Below are positions 9,888 to 20,439 of a DNA stretch of 64,000 nucleotides, piece after piece; positions within the stretch are counted from its first letter, which is position 1; every line of letters starts with the position of its first letter. The stretch comes from Isochrysis galbana. Lineage: Eukaryota; Haptophyta; Isochrysidales; Isochrysidaceae. The notes beneath the pieces were generated by a model. It had not been told where the DNA came from. It did not search any database and worked only from the letters and a program-made list of their open reading frames with translations. A program made the translations under genes and the position numbers. The stretch is taken from contig CM030932.1 of assembly GCA_018136815.1 (NCBI GenBank), forward strand, positions 5,866,407 through 5,930,406. The letters run 5' to 3'.

Positions 9888-11306
9888 GAAAGGCATGAAT
9901 GCACCTCCCGGAAGTTCAAAGCCATTCACCTTGCCCATGATGCACTTCATATCATCATTGCGTGAGCACGCCTTGTGGGTGGAGAGCATGTTGCGTTTGA
10001 ATGGACCAAATGATGCGTCGGGCTTCTCGACCACATGCCATCCAAGGGGTGCACCGGCTTGGGGGCGCACAAGTGCAAGGAACTTGGCGGTGCCGGTGCC
10101 CCAAGTCTTGATTGCCTTGCCACTTGCCACCTCAACCATGTCCGTGCGCGTCTCATCCACGCCGTCCGGGAAGAAGCTGATGTCGTTGAAGTAGTCCGCC
10201 CCGGTGGCGCCCGAGTCGATGAGGATGCGTAAGGCATCATCCTCGGTGTTCTTGGTCGTGGTTGCACAGATCTTGTTGCAGGTGAAGGTGAGGCGTCCAC
10301 CACTTTGCTTGTTTTCCTTCTTCATCTTGGCATCATAGAGGTTGGCCTTGATCTTGGCTTGGAGGCCCTCCGGCACCTTGTCCCAATCGATCAAGTGCGC
10401 GGTGTCGGGGTTGGACCAGCAGATGCCCGTGTGCATGCGGTCGCAGTGGGAGCAAGGCTTCTTGTCCTTGTTGTTGTTGCTCCTACCACCTCCACGCCCA
10501 CCTTGGCCAGCCTTGAAGCCCGCCTCATAGGCCTTCTTGATGGCATCCGTGTCATCCTCGGTCTTGGTCGCTTGCATTGCACGTTGGCCCGGACGCACCG
10601 TGGAGCGCACCGCCTCATGCTTATGGGCGATGGCCGCAGCCTCCACAAGGTTCTTGTGCACCATATCAGGCCTCTTGCGGTGCTCAACTTCCAAGGAGCC
10701 CCATGCCTTGTCCACTTCACGAAGGACTCCTTCTCCACATCCAATGAAGCTCGCTTTCATGTCGAGGCACAACTCGGCCACGGAGACTTCGCGCGCGGTG
10801 CCCTTGAGTCCTTGGAAGATGCCAAACATGTTGTCAAAGCGGTTGGTGACTTCCTCCCTTGAGGGGAACTCCTGGAGGTTGGTCATCTTGAGTGTGTCAT
10901 ACTCCATCTTCTTGTCTTCAGCCTTGTCTTCGGTGTTGACCGCCACGTGCAACTCGTCGATGTGTTTGAACGCACGGTGGCCGTCGTACTTCTCTTCCTC
11001 CTCATCCGTGTAGAGCACATCCAAGGTGGCCACAAGCTTGTCATCCTTGATGCACATGATGAGGAGGTCATATGCCCTGTTGAGTTCCACCTGGGTGGCT
11101 TCCTTGTCCTTGTTGGCGTCATCGACGCTTTCCGTCTTGTTCTTGAGCATCGCACGTCGGCAACCGTTCTTGCCGGCCATCGCGAGCAACTTGGGCCTGA
11201 ATGCTCTCCATTCAGCACCATCCTTGTTGTAGAAGAAGATCTTGTCATTGTTCTTGTCCATGTCTCTTTGTCTCTCGGCGGGGGTCCCAATCGACGAGGC
11301 TGCCAT
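9885..11306 (-). pseudogene. Copia Gag-protease, 3' truncated (third copy)
   Basis: 473 residues. The genuine start is MDKNNDKIFF at about 11261; the first 15 residues (MAASSIGTPAERQRD) are read-through from a joined RNase H fragment and the leader. Gag, zinc knuckle and protease (ILIDSGATGADYFNDIS) are intact. The frame stops at the LTR junction near 9887, before integrase. Confidence 0.85.
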
Positions 11307-11494
11307 TGATGAAGATGAGCCAGCCGCTCGTCGAACGTACTACGTCCCACGATGCGTCGACCATGCCGCGTACCATGCCTTCACCTTGACGAAAGAGGCC
11401 GATGATGGGGCTATCGCCATTGTTCTTGTAGTACTTGAGGCCCATGGTGCCACGGTTCTTGAGGTAGAGAAGGCAATGCAGCGCCGCGTGCCAA
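11287..11494 (-). pseudogene. Copia RNase H fragment, arm of a foldback
   Basis: The + sequence equals the complement of RNase H coding sequence, matching 4626-4841. Its reverse complement is present on + at about 12370-12553. The two arms (~180 bp) and the RT between them form a large inverted repeat. Confidence 0.8.
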
Positions 11495-12553
11495 ACCGCT
11501 ACAAGCGCGACGGCATCCGCAAGTCGCGCATGTACGTTCAAGGCTTCCGCCAAGTACCGGGCATTGACTTTGACCTCTCGTACTCGCCAACCATCTCCCA
11601 TGGCGGCTTTCGACTGTTCTGCGTCATCTCCGTCATCATGTGCACGTACAAGGGCGCCGCCGATGCCATCTCTGCGTACACGCAGAGCGAGTTGCCCCCC
11701 AACGAGCGCGTTTGGGTACGCATGCCCAAGAACTACCGCAAGTACGATGAACACGGACAAGAGCTAGCGGCCCTCTTGGGACAATCGCTCTATGGCTTGG
11801 TGCAATCCGGCCGCAATTGGTGGCTCAAGTTGTCCATGTGGCTTGAGGCATTTGGCTTCATCGTGGCGTTCAGCGAGCCATGCCTCTACGTGCTCCGTGA
11901 TGAGGATTCCTTCATGGTCATGGCCACGTACGTGGACGACATGCCGTGGGGCTCCAATGACATGAAGCTCGTGCGCAAGGTGTTTGAGGCCATGGAGAAG
12001 GATGGCTTTAGGCTCACTTGGCATGAAGGTCTCGATGAAGTACTTGGAGCCCAACTCAAGGAAGTGAGTGATGGAATCATTCTTCACCAAGGAGACTACA
12101 TCAACAAGTTGGTGGGCGCGCACCTCGAAGAGATGACCAAGTACGAGGACACGTTGCGCAACACCGTCGACACGCCATGCAACTCGTACCTCGGCAAGGA
12201 CGTCATCGAGGCGCAAGACGAGAAAGAGCGGATCAAGGCGGAGCTCGATCCCAAGTTTGGCACCAAGTACCGCGGCCTCGTCGGTAGTCTCCTCTACGCC
12301 GCCGTGGTGAGCAACCCCGACATCTCGTACACGGTGGGCCAACTTTGCCGCGCGATGTCGTTCCCCACCGTGAACCTTTGGCACGCGGCGCTGCATTGCC
12401 TTCTCTACCTCAAGAACCGTGGCACCATGGGCCTCAAGTACTACAAGAACAATGGCGATAGCCCCATCATCGGCCTCTTTCGTCAAGGTGAAGGCATGGT
12501 ACGCGGCATGGTCGACGCATCGTGGGACGTAGTACGTTCGACGAGCGGCTGGC
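11495..12553 (+). pseudogene. Copia reverse transcriptase and start of RNase H
   Basis: The only RT in the window. It reads RYKRDGIRKSRMYVQGFRQ, ISAYTQSELP (the Copia AFLNG.L equivalent), LYGLVQSGRNWW, the catalytic YVDDM, DEVLGAQLKE, GSLLYAAVVSNPDISYTVGQ, then RNase H to VRSTSGW, where it meets a truncated LTR. The open frame runs from 11242, but the first ~85 residues are antisense read-through of the joined fragment. There is no ATG context of its own, and RNase H lacks its last two acidic motifs. Confidence 0.88.
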
Positions 12554-12774
12554 GGTCTCTACCCTTGCACGGTCCGTTGTCCGTTCAAACGACTCAACCG
12601 CCGTAACCGACTCAACCGCCGTAACCGACTCAACCGCCGGTCACGTAACCGACACAAAAACAAAACCCCAACAAGAACAAATGCTTTGCACACCACCTAG
12701 CCATAGCTAGGCCTTGGGTTCACGACGCACATTAAGCCTTGCATGAAGCCTTGTATGAAGCCTTGCGCTTCTCA
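12554..12774 (-). repeat. truncated Copia LTR (third copy)
   Basis: Begins within the LTR at GGTCTCTACCC and runs to CTTCTCA. It is followed without spacer by an integrase fragment. Confidence 0.88.
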
Positions 12775-12868
12775 CTCAGGTTGACCGTGTGGCGGATGCC
12801 GGCACGCACTAGAGGAGGAGCAGTGTCTTTGGCGCCGGGGATGCGGTTGATGATCACCATCGCGGGAT
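12775..12868 (-). pseudogene. Copia integrase fragment
   Basis: Identical to integrase coding sequence near 5877-5968 and ends abruptly at ATCGCGGGA. This is the right edge of the Copia cluster. From 12869 to 13449 I see no gene, only mixed sequence with a short palindrome (GACTACCGGTAGTC near 13075). Confidence 0.75.
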
Positions 12869-13449
12869 GGCTTGTGGCCTGCCCGCGAGTCGTTCAACGT
12901 CAATTTCTGTAGTCTTCAATATTTGTATACAAAAATCGAATTTCGCGTTCGAATTCTTAGTATTTATGCTAGGGGCCTATTAGATAGTGACCATATTAGC
13001 TGCCTGGGCGCAAAAAATACAGATCAGGGTGCCAATTTGACCTAGTTATGACAAGGTGAAGTCGTTGTCTTTAAGACTACCGGTAGTCTTCGTTGCGCCC
13101 CTTCAACCGAAGGGGGAGGGGTGGGAGTCTAGCCGCGGGCGTGAACGCGAGCGGGACGACGCGATGGCATGACGCAGCCAAGAGCAGAGCCGACGCTGGT
13201 GGAGCGCCGGCGGTGAGGCCGTGCGTGGCAGCTCTCCGAGGAGGAGAGGGCTCAGTCGCTGGTGAGGTCGCGGGGAGGCGCCACCGTCAGCGAGAGAGCG
13301 AAAGCCGGGCTCGCTCGGCAGTTGGGCGGCTATGAACGGCGGTTACAAAAACCGGACGTAATAACGCTATATCTACGCAAGGTTCACGTGAAATGGCTCT
13401 CCATTACTGCGTTCGAATTCTAGGCGAAGGAGAAGCGCAGCCATCATTA

Positions 13450-15294
13450 TTAGAGAAAGCTGTGCATCAATTTGGCAACTAATCGTCCAGTGACGCTTGA
13501 GGCTATACATGCCGCATGAGTGCCATGGCCATGCGTGCGCGCCTCGTTGCTGTATGATATGAGCGCCTGGGCTTCGAAGAACAGCTGTGTCTGCAATTTG
13601 TGGCATGTGGTGACCAAGATGAATGATAGCTCTAGATCTCGACACACAGAACGCTCGCCCAAGTTGGAGGAGCCGATTAAGGAGACAACAGGTCCTCCAA
13701 CAAGAGCTGGATGCCTACAAGCACCAGTAGTGCCAGGGGCGCCCAGCATGCGCTGAAATGCAAGATGGCAACTCGTGTCCTTGTTCGACTTCGAATCACA
13801 TGTGATGTCGTCCAAAGGCCATAACCAGAGGCCCTTGGCGTGAAACGTCCATCCCGAACGCGAGTAGTGCAAGACCCGAACTCTCGGCACTACTGAGCCT
13901 TCCGAGTCAATGGCGGCAGCACGTGCCCGTAATTCGTGCTCGATTGCACTGTAAGCTGCTGGGATCAGGGACCGGATTCCACCCGAGCCAAAGAATCCAT
14001 TTGCCTCGGGCGCGCTTGTTAGCAGCACGGGCGGATATTTAGGTATAGGGGTAGGTGTGGCGCTTCCATTGGCCGCTGTTCCATGGCCGAGAAGAGCGTC
14101 GACATAAGTTGAGGGCAGGTTAAGGTACGGAGAGCTCATCAGCAGTTGGTGTTGCGACCATAGCTGGTCGCCTCTGCCGGCCTGTGAAGCTGTGTGCAGC
14201 AGCCACTTCACAGTCTCGCTCTCATCACACACACCAGCGCTGCCCATCTGCACCACAGGCACAAACCAAACCCTGCCGACGGTCACACCTCTCCCAGCAA
14301 TATCTTCGCTCTTCTTGCAGGCTTGTGCTAGCGCGGCACGCACCGCGAAAGCTTCAGGAGCACCTTGCCTCTGCTCGCCAACGGAGGTGAATCTGTGACG
14401 CATGCTATCTTGAGTGCGAGCACTGCGATTTGTGTCAAGGGCACTCGCTTGAGTGAGGCCATCAAGAAGATTGCAAACAAAATCTGCGAGTTCCTTGCAT
14501 CCGCGAATGCAGAAGTACCGGTCCTGCCGTGCGCTCCAATAGTCCGCAGAGAGGTTGGCGCCAGTCAGTATGACATCATCATCAAAGACAGCGCCTTTGA
14601 TGTGCTGAACCCCCAGCACCTCACGAAGTAGCCTAGCTACCGGCCACTCGATCGGCGGTTCAGATACTCCACCATACCTCGAGGACGAAAGCAAAGAGAG
14701 CCGGACTCGAGGTGCTGAAAGTAAGGTGGCCAAATGTGGAGGCATGAGTGCACGGGAGGAACGCCACCTGTCTAAGACTATGTGCGTCGTCCGACGCGTC
14801 TCACGTGCCCCGCGATCTAGCGCGGCGAGGAGCTCCCCCTCCATGTACCCGTTTCCAATGTATAGCGAGGCGAGAGCCACGCGCCTCTGCGCGCGGCTGG
14901 CGCCGTGCATAAGCTTGCGGTGAAGGTCTCTGGGCTCATACAGCACATGCACATTCGCTGCCTCCGCCTCTATGCAAGGCAGCCCGCGCTCACGCAAGCC
15001 ACCCAGCACCACGCTGGCAAGCTTCAGCGACGGCCCGGCGGCGGAGGCCGTGGTGCCGCTCAGCGCGCTCCGCGATGTGAGCTGGCGTGTGAGGCGCTCA
15101 GACCGAAGCGAGTGGGAACGGTGAGCCCGCACGCCCGCACGCATCGGCCAACCCACGCGCGGGAAGTCCGCTAGCCCGCTGCTCTGGCTTCCCTGCGCGA
15201 AAGGCCGCGAGCGGATGGAGCAACCGACCCGTTGGATATTCGAGGGATTTTGCAGAGCTGAAACTCTGCTTGAAAGATGGTTGGAAGAGCGCAC
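13450..15294 (-). CDS. PGS1: phosphatidylglycerophosphate synthase, PGS1 type (mitochondrial)
   Basis: 614 residues, no intron needed. PGS1 transfers the phosphatidyl group from CDP-diacylglycerol to glycerol-3-phosphate, the first committed step to phosphatidylglycerol and cardiolipin, and belongs to the phospholipase D superfamily. Two HKD-type motifs are visible: HIKGAVFDDDVILTGANLS at 231-249 followed by QDRY, and FHAKGLW at 484-490 with GSSNLGERSVCRDLE at 541-555. The spacing and the SNLGERSV..DLE block fit PGS1 rather than PLD or cardiolipin synthase. The first ~100 residues are rich in Arg/Ser and poor in acids, as in a mitochondrial presequence. A second Met at residue 51 could be the start. 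The C-terminus (after 580) matches nothing I know. The plus-strand neighbours upstream are unrelated. Confidence 0.88.
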   Translation of the reverse strand: MRSSNHLSSRVSALQNPSNIQRVGCSIRSRPFAQGSQSSGLADFPRVGWPMRAGVRAHRSHSLRSERLTRQLTSRSALSGTTASAAGPSLKLASVVLGGLRERGLPCIEAEAANVHVLYEPRDLHRKLMHGASRAQRRVALASLYIGNGYMEGELLAALDRGARETRRTTHIVLDRWRSSRALMPPHLATLLSAPRVRLSLLSSSRYGGVSEPPIEWPVARLLREVLGVQHIKGAVFDDDVILTGANLSADYWSARQDRYFCIRGCKELADFVCNLLDGLTQASALDTNRSARTQDSMRHRFTSVGEQRQGAPEAFAVRAALAQACKKSEDIAGRGVTVGRVWFVPVVQMGSAGVCDESETVKWLLHTASQAGRGDQLWSQHQLLMSSPYLNLPSTYVDALLGHGTAANGSATPTPIPKYPPVLLTSAPEANGFFGSGGIRSLIPAAYSAIEHELRARAAAIDSEGSVVPRVRVLHYSRSGWTFHAKGLWLWPLDDITCDSKSNKDTSCHLAFQRMLGAPGTTGACRHPALVGGPVVSLIGSSNLGERSVCRDLELSFILVTTCHKLQTQLFFEAQALISYSNEARTHGHGTHAACIASSVTGRLVAKLMHSFL

Positions 15295-16556
15295 GGAGTT
15301 TCAACAATGGCGCCAACGCGAGAAAAACCCGTTGGTTTGGTTCGACTCCCCTGCAGTGAAAGAAACTCCGCACGGTGGTTTACGAGATGGCCGCTGCGAC
15401 GGTGCGAGCGTGGCACTTCCCTCTCGCCTCCCGCGCCCTCTCGTCCTCTTGCTTGATCGGTGCCGCGCCTGCGCCACCTCGGCTGCAGCCCGCCCGGCCA
15501 TCCCCACGCCCCACGTCCGCGACTGGTTGGGCTTACGTTGCGAGCTTCCTCACACGCCATGACGGTAACGACCTGTGACTCTTGCATGCATGTAGCATTG
15601 GGCCGTGGGCGGGCGAGCCCGCGTCTAGGGACACACATGCGGGCGACCCCCCCCCAAAACACTGCACCGCCCTCGTTCAGCGCACGCACTAACACCTCCC
15701 CCCTCCTTCGCCTGACTCGCCCGCCCTGGCCTGTCGTGGCCAGCCCACCAGCCCATCCCTCTGACCGGCCCCTCCCCCCCTGGGCCCCCCTGTTCAGGAC
15801 CCCCCAGCCAGCTCCAGTCGACCCGCAGGGGCTCGGAGCGCCAGCGAGGGAGAAGCAAGAGGGGCCAGGGCCATGCCCCAGCCTCACCTGCCCCCTGAGC
15901 TGTGCTCCCAGGCCCCTGCAGGCCACCTGGGGACCTGAAGAGGGGCCGCAGGCGCGCGCCATGGGCCCCCGCCGCAGGGAAGAGAGGAGGAAAAGGGAAG
16001 AGGGAGGGGAGGGGGGAGCGGCAGCTCTCCCCTCCGGCAGAAACATGTCTTCTCGCCCCGTTTGGGTAAGAGAAGACGGGGGCGCCAGAGCCAGGCATAT
16101 CCGAATATGCCGCCCTAGCAGCCACGCCAATCGCCGCCGCCGCCCGCGCGCATCGCGAAATAGTCGGCCGTGTGTGGCGCCGACGACTACGGTAACGTTA
16201 CCCGGCCGAATGGGCCGGAGTGCCCAACTTTCGAACGCTACCGGGCGCGCTGCCGGCGCTTTCTCGGCCATCCACTAAGATAGATTGACACAACAGTAAG
16301 CTTGTGAATAGGTTTGGATTTGGGCTAACATATTTGAACCTAATAGTGCATTTTGGCTAACATATTAGATACAGATAGTGCCCTACAACTAACATATTAG
16401 ATACAGATAGTGTGCTTCGCTCGCCTATTAATAGTATTATCAGTATTATCAGTATTAATAGTACGTAGTAAAGTAGCCTGCCATCTGCCATCACGTACAC
16501 ACATATATAGCGATACACAACAAAAAAATTCATCTCATCAGCATAGTTTTGCTTCA
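15295..16556. other. GC-rich intergenic region with repeat copies
   Basis: Long open frames on both strands (for example 15171-16271 minus) are low-complexity Pro/Arg/Gly products of high GC, and I do not take them as genes. 15712-15905 is a copy of the repeat at 59755-59945 and 62544-62710 (CGCCCGCCCTGGCCTGTCGTGG). 16120-16262 is a diverged unit of the ~200-bp satellite-like family. 16340-16450 holds short repeats (AACATATTAGATACAGATAGTG twice). Confidence 0.55.
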
Positions 16557-17422
16557 CGCACGCAGGTGCTCTGTACCTCCACGTACAAGTTAGAGGGCGA
16601 CGGCTTGGAGATTCTCCTGGCCCACGATATCCTCGAATCGATCGTCCAAAAGGGTCGCATGCTTGGCAGCGACGCGGCGGATCTGCCCAATCTAGCGGCG
16701 TTGCTCCGAGCCAAGAAGAAGATCGAGGTGGGCCTGCCCATCAACGAGTACTACGCGGCGCTTGACAACGATTGGTACACCGGAAAGGTGATTCGCGTCG
16801 CGCCAAACAAGTGGACCGTGCAATACGATGTTGACAAGACCGTGTCAGAGATCACGGACATCAATCACCTCCGCAAGTACATCCACGTCACCAAGCTCCC
16901 GCAATGGCAAGAGTGCGTTGATAAGGTAAAGGCCGGCTTCAAATATTTGGAGCAACGCCTGACAGATGACTGCCCGGCTCCTTATCATTGTAAGGAGCAA
17001 CATGAAGCGTTAGGCCTCTTGCGCGCATTCGAGCCGTCGTTCGCATGTGCCAATGTCGATGCAGCGTATGCAAGGAAGCTGGCCGCACTGAAACCGTACG
17101 CACATCTTCAGTGCGCCGATGCACTGGTTCAAGAGATTCCCATTTACCTAGCCGCTGCTCGCTCTTTCAGCTGCCCATGTCGCGAGTCAATCCCCGAATT
17201 CACGTCCAAGATGCTCAGTTGGTGGAAGGCCAACGCACCGCAGCTGCCCAACTGGTCGCGTGCCGCAAGGATAGCTTTCGCTTTGTCGCCAAATTCTGCG
17301 TCGTGCGAGCGTGTGTTTTCTCTGCTTAAGCGTGTATGTTTGGGGATGTGCAAATGAATTCGTTGTCAGATCAACTTCAAGCCGCGCTGCTGCTGCGTGT
17401 CAACCGGGGAGGATTGGAATAA
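16557..17422 (+). pseudogene. hAT-family transposase, C-terminal part, frameshifted
   Basis: Open frame 16410-17357; transposase-like sequence begins about 16578 (YKLEGDGLEILLAHDILES). A region with GLPINEYYAALDNDWYTGKV resembles a Tudor-like insertion found in some hAT proteins. The C-terminal dimerisation block is clear: WWKANAPQLPNW, then SASCERVFSLLKR. Right after LLKR the frame stops, but skipping two bases (a GT duplication near 17333) restores MFGDVQMNSLSDQLQAALLL to a stop at 17420-17422, the usual hAT end. So this is a recent frameshift in an N-terminally truncated gene. No terminal repeats were found around it. Confidence 0.8.
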
Positions 17423-17978
17423 ATGAAAATGATTCTCTACATGGTCTTGTTGGGCCTAGGCCTAGGCCTCTAGGGCGTGCCGATACAACATGACGGTATG
17501 GCGATGCTTGTGTGTTATATGTTACATTACTCTGTGGTATAGCTTGCTATAGCTAGCGTTAGTTATAGTAGTTGATTAAACAAAATCTAGCGCAAAATTT
17601 GGGGGGGGGTTAGCAAAATAAGTCACAAAATCAAGCACAAAATTTGGGGGAGTCGAGCGCGAAACTTGGACCCGTCCCTAGCCTAAGCCCTAAGTGTTAG
17701 AGTTTTCTTGTCTGTGCTTGTTTAACCCTAGTGCTGAGGGACCGAAGCCCTTGACGCCAACGGAGCCCCTACTCGTACCATCCCGCGATGGGGGTAGATG
17801 TGCGGTTAGTGGATGGCTCGTCCGATGCACGTGGCTAGGTGTGCTAGCTAACAAGATGCTCTACTCTACAGGACTGACTACAATTCTCAAAGTGAGTACT
17901 TTTCTGCATAGCTGGATAGTGTGAACAGGGTCGCTCGAGCGCGTAAGAGCGACGCGGACTCGACGGCCGGCAGCTCTC
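17423..17978. other. intergenic, no gene seen
   Basis: Contains a G9 run near 17600 and two imperfect copies of CACAAAATTTGGGGG-like sequence (about 17595-17670). It probably includes the 5' flank of the IGPS gene. A transit-peptide exon upstream of 17979 cannot be excluded. Confidence 0.4.
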
Positions 17979-19062
17979 ATGGCGGCCGTAGCCCTGCTTG
18001 CCGCCGCGATCGGCGCGTACACGGCGCCGGGGCTACTGCAGGGGCTGATTGAGCAAAAGCGACGGGAGGTGGAGCGTTTACGCTTGCAGCCCGACGCGCG
18101 TGAGGATGGCTCGTGGTCTCTGCGCCTGGCATACCCAGCATCAGAAGCTTCGTTCATCCTGGCTCGCTCGCTTGGCTGGCGCCGGGAAAGGCTGGCTGTC
18201 CTGGCGGACCTCAAGCGGACGTCGCCGGGGCGAAAACTAGGGTACACTGAGACCGTGAGTGAAACGCTCGCGGTGCCGCTAGCCATCGACACCGCAATCG
18301 AGCAGGGCCTCGCAGGCACGCTTGTGGCTATTGACAAGTCGTGCTATGGAGGCGCGCCGCAGGATCTGCTCGACGCACGCCACCGAGCCGATGCGGCGGC
18401 CGAAACCTCTGGTGAGCGACTTCCGATCGTGGCCAAGGATCTCATCATTGATCCCTTACAGATCGGACGCGCCGCATCGCTCGGAGCAGACGCCGTGCTT
18501 CTGATCGTCGGGGCGTGCGTGCCTGACTTCCCTCTCCTCCTTGATACCTGCACCATCATGGGCATCGAGGCGCTCGTGGAGGTGCACACACCGGATGAGG
18601 TCCGCTAGATGCATGCACTTTGCCCCACTGCGCATATCGACTTGCGTGTGCCCTGCGTCCGTTAAGCTCACCACGCCATGTGCATTCATGTTTCAGGTCC
18701 GTCTCGCGTCGGATTGCGGAGCATCCCTCTTCCTTGTGAACGAGCGAGATCGTGCTACGGGCGAGCTCGTCCCTGGACAGGCGTGCGCCTTGGCATCCTT
18801 GCTCCCGCCAGATGCAATCTGTCTCGCAACCGGTGGCGTTTCGACAATCGAGCAGGTCCGTGACCTCCGCAAAGCTGGTTACGACGGCATTGTCCTTGGG
18901 CGTGCTTACCCAGGCACCCAAGGCCGAGAACTCTTGCGAGAAATTGGGGAGGAGGAGCTGCAGCAGCGCATCGTGGAGCGCATCTACACGGGAAAGATGT
19001 GGCCCAACGATGAAGGTGGAGGTGATCCTAGCAGCGAAGGGGAGTCTTTGTTTCAACCTTGA
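17979..19062 (+). CDS. indole-3-glycerol-phosphate synthase, two exons
   Basis: Exons 17979-18599 and 18697-19062, intron 18600-18696 (GT-AG, 97 bp); 328 residues. The enzyme closes the indole ring from CdRP in tryptophan synthesis and is plastid-located in algae. The barrel motifs are in order: GLIEQKRREVERL (22-34), LADLKRTSP (75-83) with catalytic Lys79, VAKDLIIDPLQI with Lys153, GADAVLLI (169-176), VEVHT with Glu201, LVNERD with Asn222. Two substitutions stand out: Asp77 where the family has Glu, and Thr252-Gly253 where the family has Glu-Ser (ESGI). The first 17 residues (AAVALLAAAIGAYTAP) are hydrophobic and could be part of a signal or bipartite leader. The intron is in phase 0, and AGGTCCG occurs at both of its ends. 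Confidence 0.85.
18600..18696 (+). other. spliceosomal intron in IGPS, flanked by a 7-bp direct repeat
   Basis: GTCCGCTAG...CATGTTTCAG. Without splicing the frame stops at 18606. Splicing joins HTPDE to VRLASDCGAS as the family requires. Donor and acceptor contexts share AGGTCCG. Confidence 0.85.
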
Positions 19063-20168
19063 GCTAAGAGGACGATGGGAGCAGGTGACCTTATAAACTT
19101 CAATCGTGGGGGCGGATAGAGGGGGGGGGGGGGCTAGGCATTTTCGTACGAGATTCCTCTTAGCGTGTGAGAGCAACTAAGTTTATACTTGGTTGCGATG
19201 GAGCGCGCCGACGCGGCTCTCCTCTTCTCAGGCCCCCCCGCCGAGGGCGGCCTCACAACCCAACCTAGGAAGAAGAAAAGTGGCTATGCTGGCTTCCAGC
19301 GCCAACGGCGTCCCTGCGTTTCGTTGTGGGACCTCCCCAAGTGGATCGTGTCACCCCCCAAACTCCCGTGGGAGGCGCTATCAATGGCCGACATGGGTCG
19401 GGCCGACTTGGACTGGGGTCCATCCAGACCCACTTCCGGCTCATTCTCCTCCTCACCTTGCTTTTCTTACTTACCCACATGGAAACATTTGGCACGCATC
19501 TACACATCCCCGATGACGACGAGAGACTCATACCTACACTTCCAGCACATCACGCATCGACGGATAGGAACACACAACAGATTCCCCGGAAGAGACCCGA
19601 CATGACGACTCTGCAAACTAGCACACGAAACCTCTACATGGAGACGCGGGAGCGAGAAAGGGGGAGCGAGACGCGCGGAGGAGGCAGCGAGGGCAAGAGA
19701 AAGGCGATTGCGTAGGCGGGGGGGGGGCCGCGTGGGCGCGTGGGAGGAGGAGAGGGCGACCGCGTGGGAGGAGGAGGGGGCGACCGCGTGGGAGGAGGGG
19801 GGAGGGGGCAACCGCGTGGGAGGAGGAGAAGGGGACGAGCCCGGGCGGTGGGCGGAGGAGGCGACCGGGCGGTGGGCGGAGGGGGCGACTGCGTGGTGGG
19901 CGGAGGGGGCGACTGCGTGGTGGGCGGAGGGGGCGACTGCGTGGTGGGCGGAGGGGGCGACTGCTGCGTGGTGGGCGGAGGGGACGACCGCGTGGGCGGA
20001 GGGAGCGACCCCGTTGCACCCAGGGACTGAATGCCAAAATTAGCCCAGCCCCTGAAAGCGCGCGCCGTAGGTGTTAAACATCGAGAATGGGTCATCATGT
20101 GTGAATATTGTTGTATAAATAACTATATGGACATTTGATGGCTCCATTCTCCATTCGATTGATGTCCA
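19063..20168. other. intergenic: repeats and a GC-rich minisatellite
   Basis: 19176-19198 carries the start of the dispersed AACTAAGTTTATACTTAGTT repeat. The frame 19189-19605 (+) has no recognisable features. 19725-20025 is a minisatellite. 20105-20168 is a fragment of the repeat with GGACATTTGATGGCTCCATT that recurs at 24480. Confidence 0.5.
19725..20025 (+). repeat. G-rich minisatellite, ~24-bp unit
   Basis: Successive units of GTGGGCGGAGGGGGCGACTG plus CGTG, preceded by related GTGGGAGGAGG units. It yields repetitive open frames on both strands that are not genes. Confidence 0.85.
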
Positions 20169-20439
20169 CATGACACTAAGGCGTGGAACTAGATACCCAG
20201 ATATCTAGATATCTACCTATCTAGGCCGCTTTTTCACTATCTCTATCTAGGTGGATAGCGCCAAGGCACTATCTATATCTAGGTGGATAGCAATCGGCCG
20301 AAGGCTAGATATCTAGTAGATAATTACCATGTTAGCGCACCTACACTTACAGAGCAGGCAGCGCGCTCGTGCGTACAACAGCTATACAGCCACGGCCCCA
20401 CCGACCACCGACATGCTACCGCCAAGCACGGGCACTCTA

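Larger units (their letters stand above)
9629..12774. mobile_element. third, rearranged Copia copy with inverted RT segment
   Basis: LTR 9629-9887, then gag-protease on minus (9888-11286), then an RNase H fragment on minus (11287-11494), then an inverted block reading RT into RNase H on + (11495-12553), then an LTR lacking its first ~35 bp (12554-12774). Both LTRs share variants (GTTGTCCG, CCGGTCACG, no extra terminal unit) that set them apart from the inner and outer pairs. The LTR end at 9887 joins mid-pol sequence directly, with no purine tract. Confidence 0.75.

Noticed and set aside
11242-11494. N-terminal 85 residues of the RT-containing open frame
   Set aside because: Antisense read-through of a joined RNase H fragment, not a real N-terminus.
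15171-16271. 366-residue minus-strand ORF and overlapping plus-strand ORFs
   Set aside because: GC-driven Arg/Pro/Gly sequence open on both strands, overlapping the PGS1 start and including a dispersed repeat.
19618-20098. Proline-rich ORFs on both strands
   Set aside because: Products of the 24-bp minisatellite.
20177-20330. Short CTAGATATCTAG palindromes as a regulatory array
   Set aside because: They fall at the ends of a hAT-like element and its internal repeats, so they are better read as subterminal transposon sequence.
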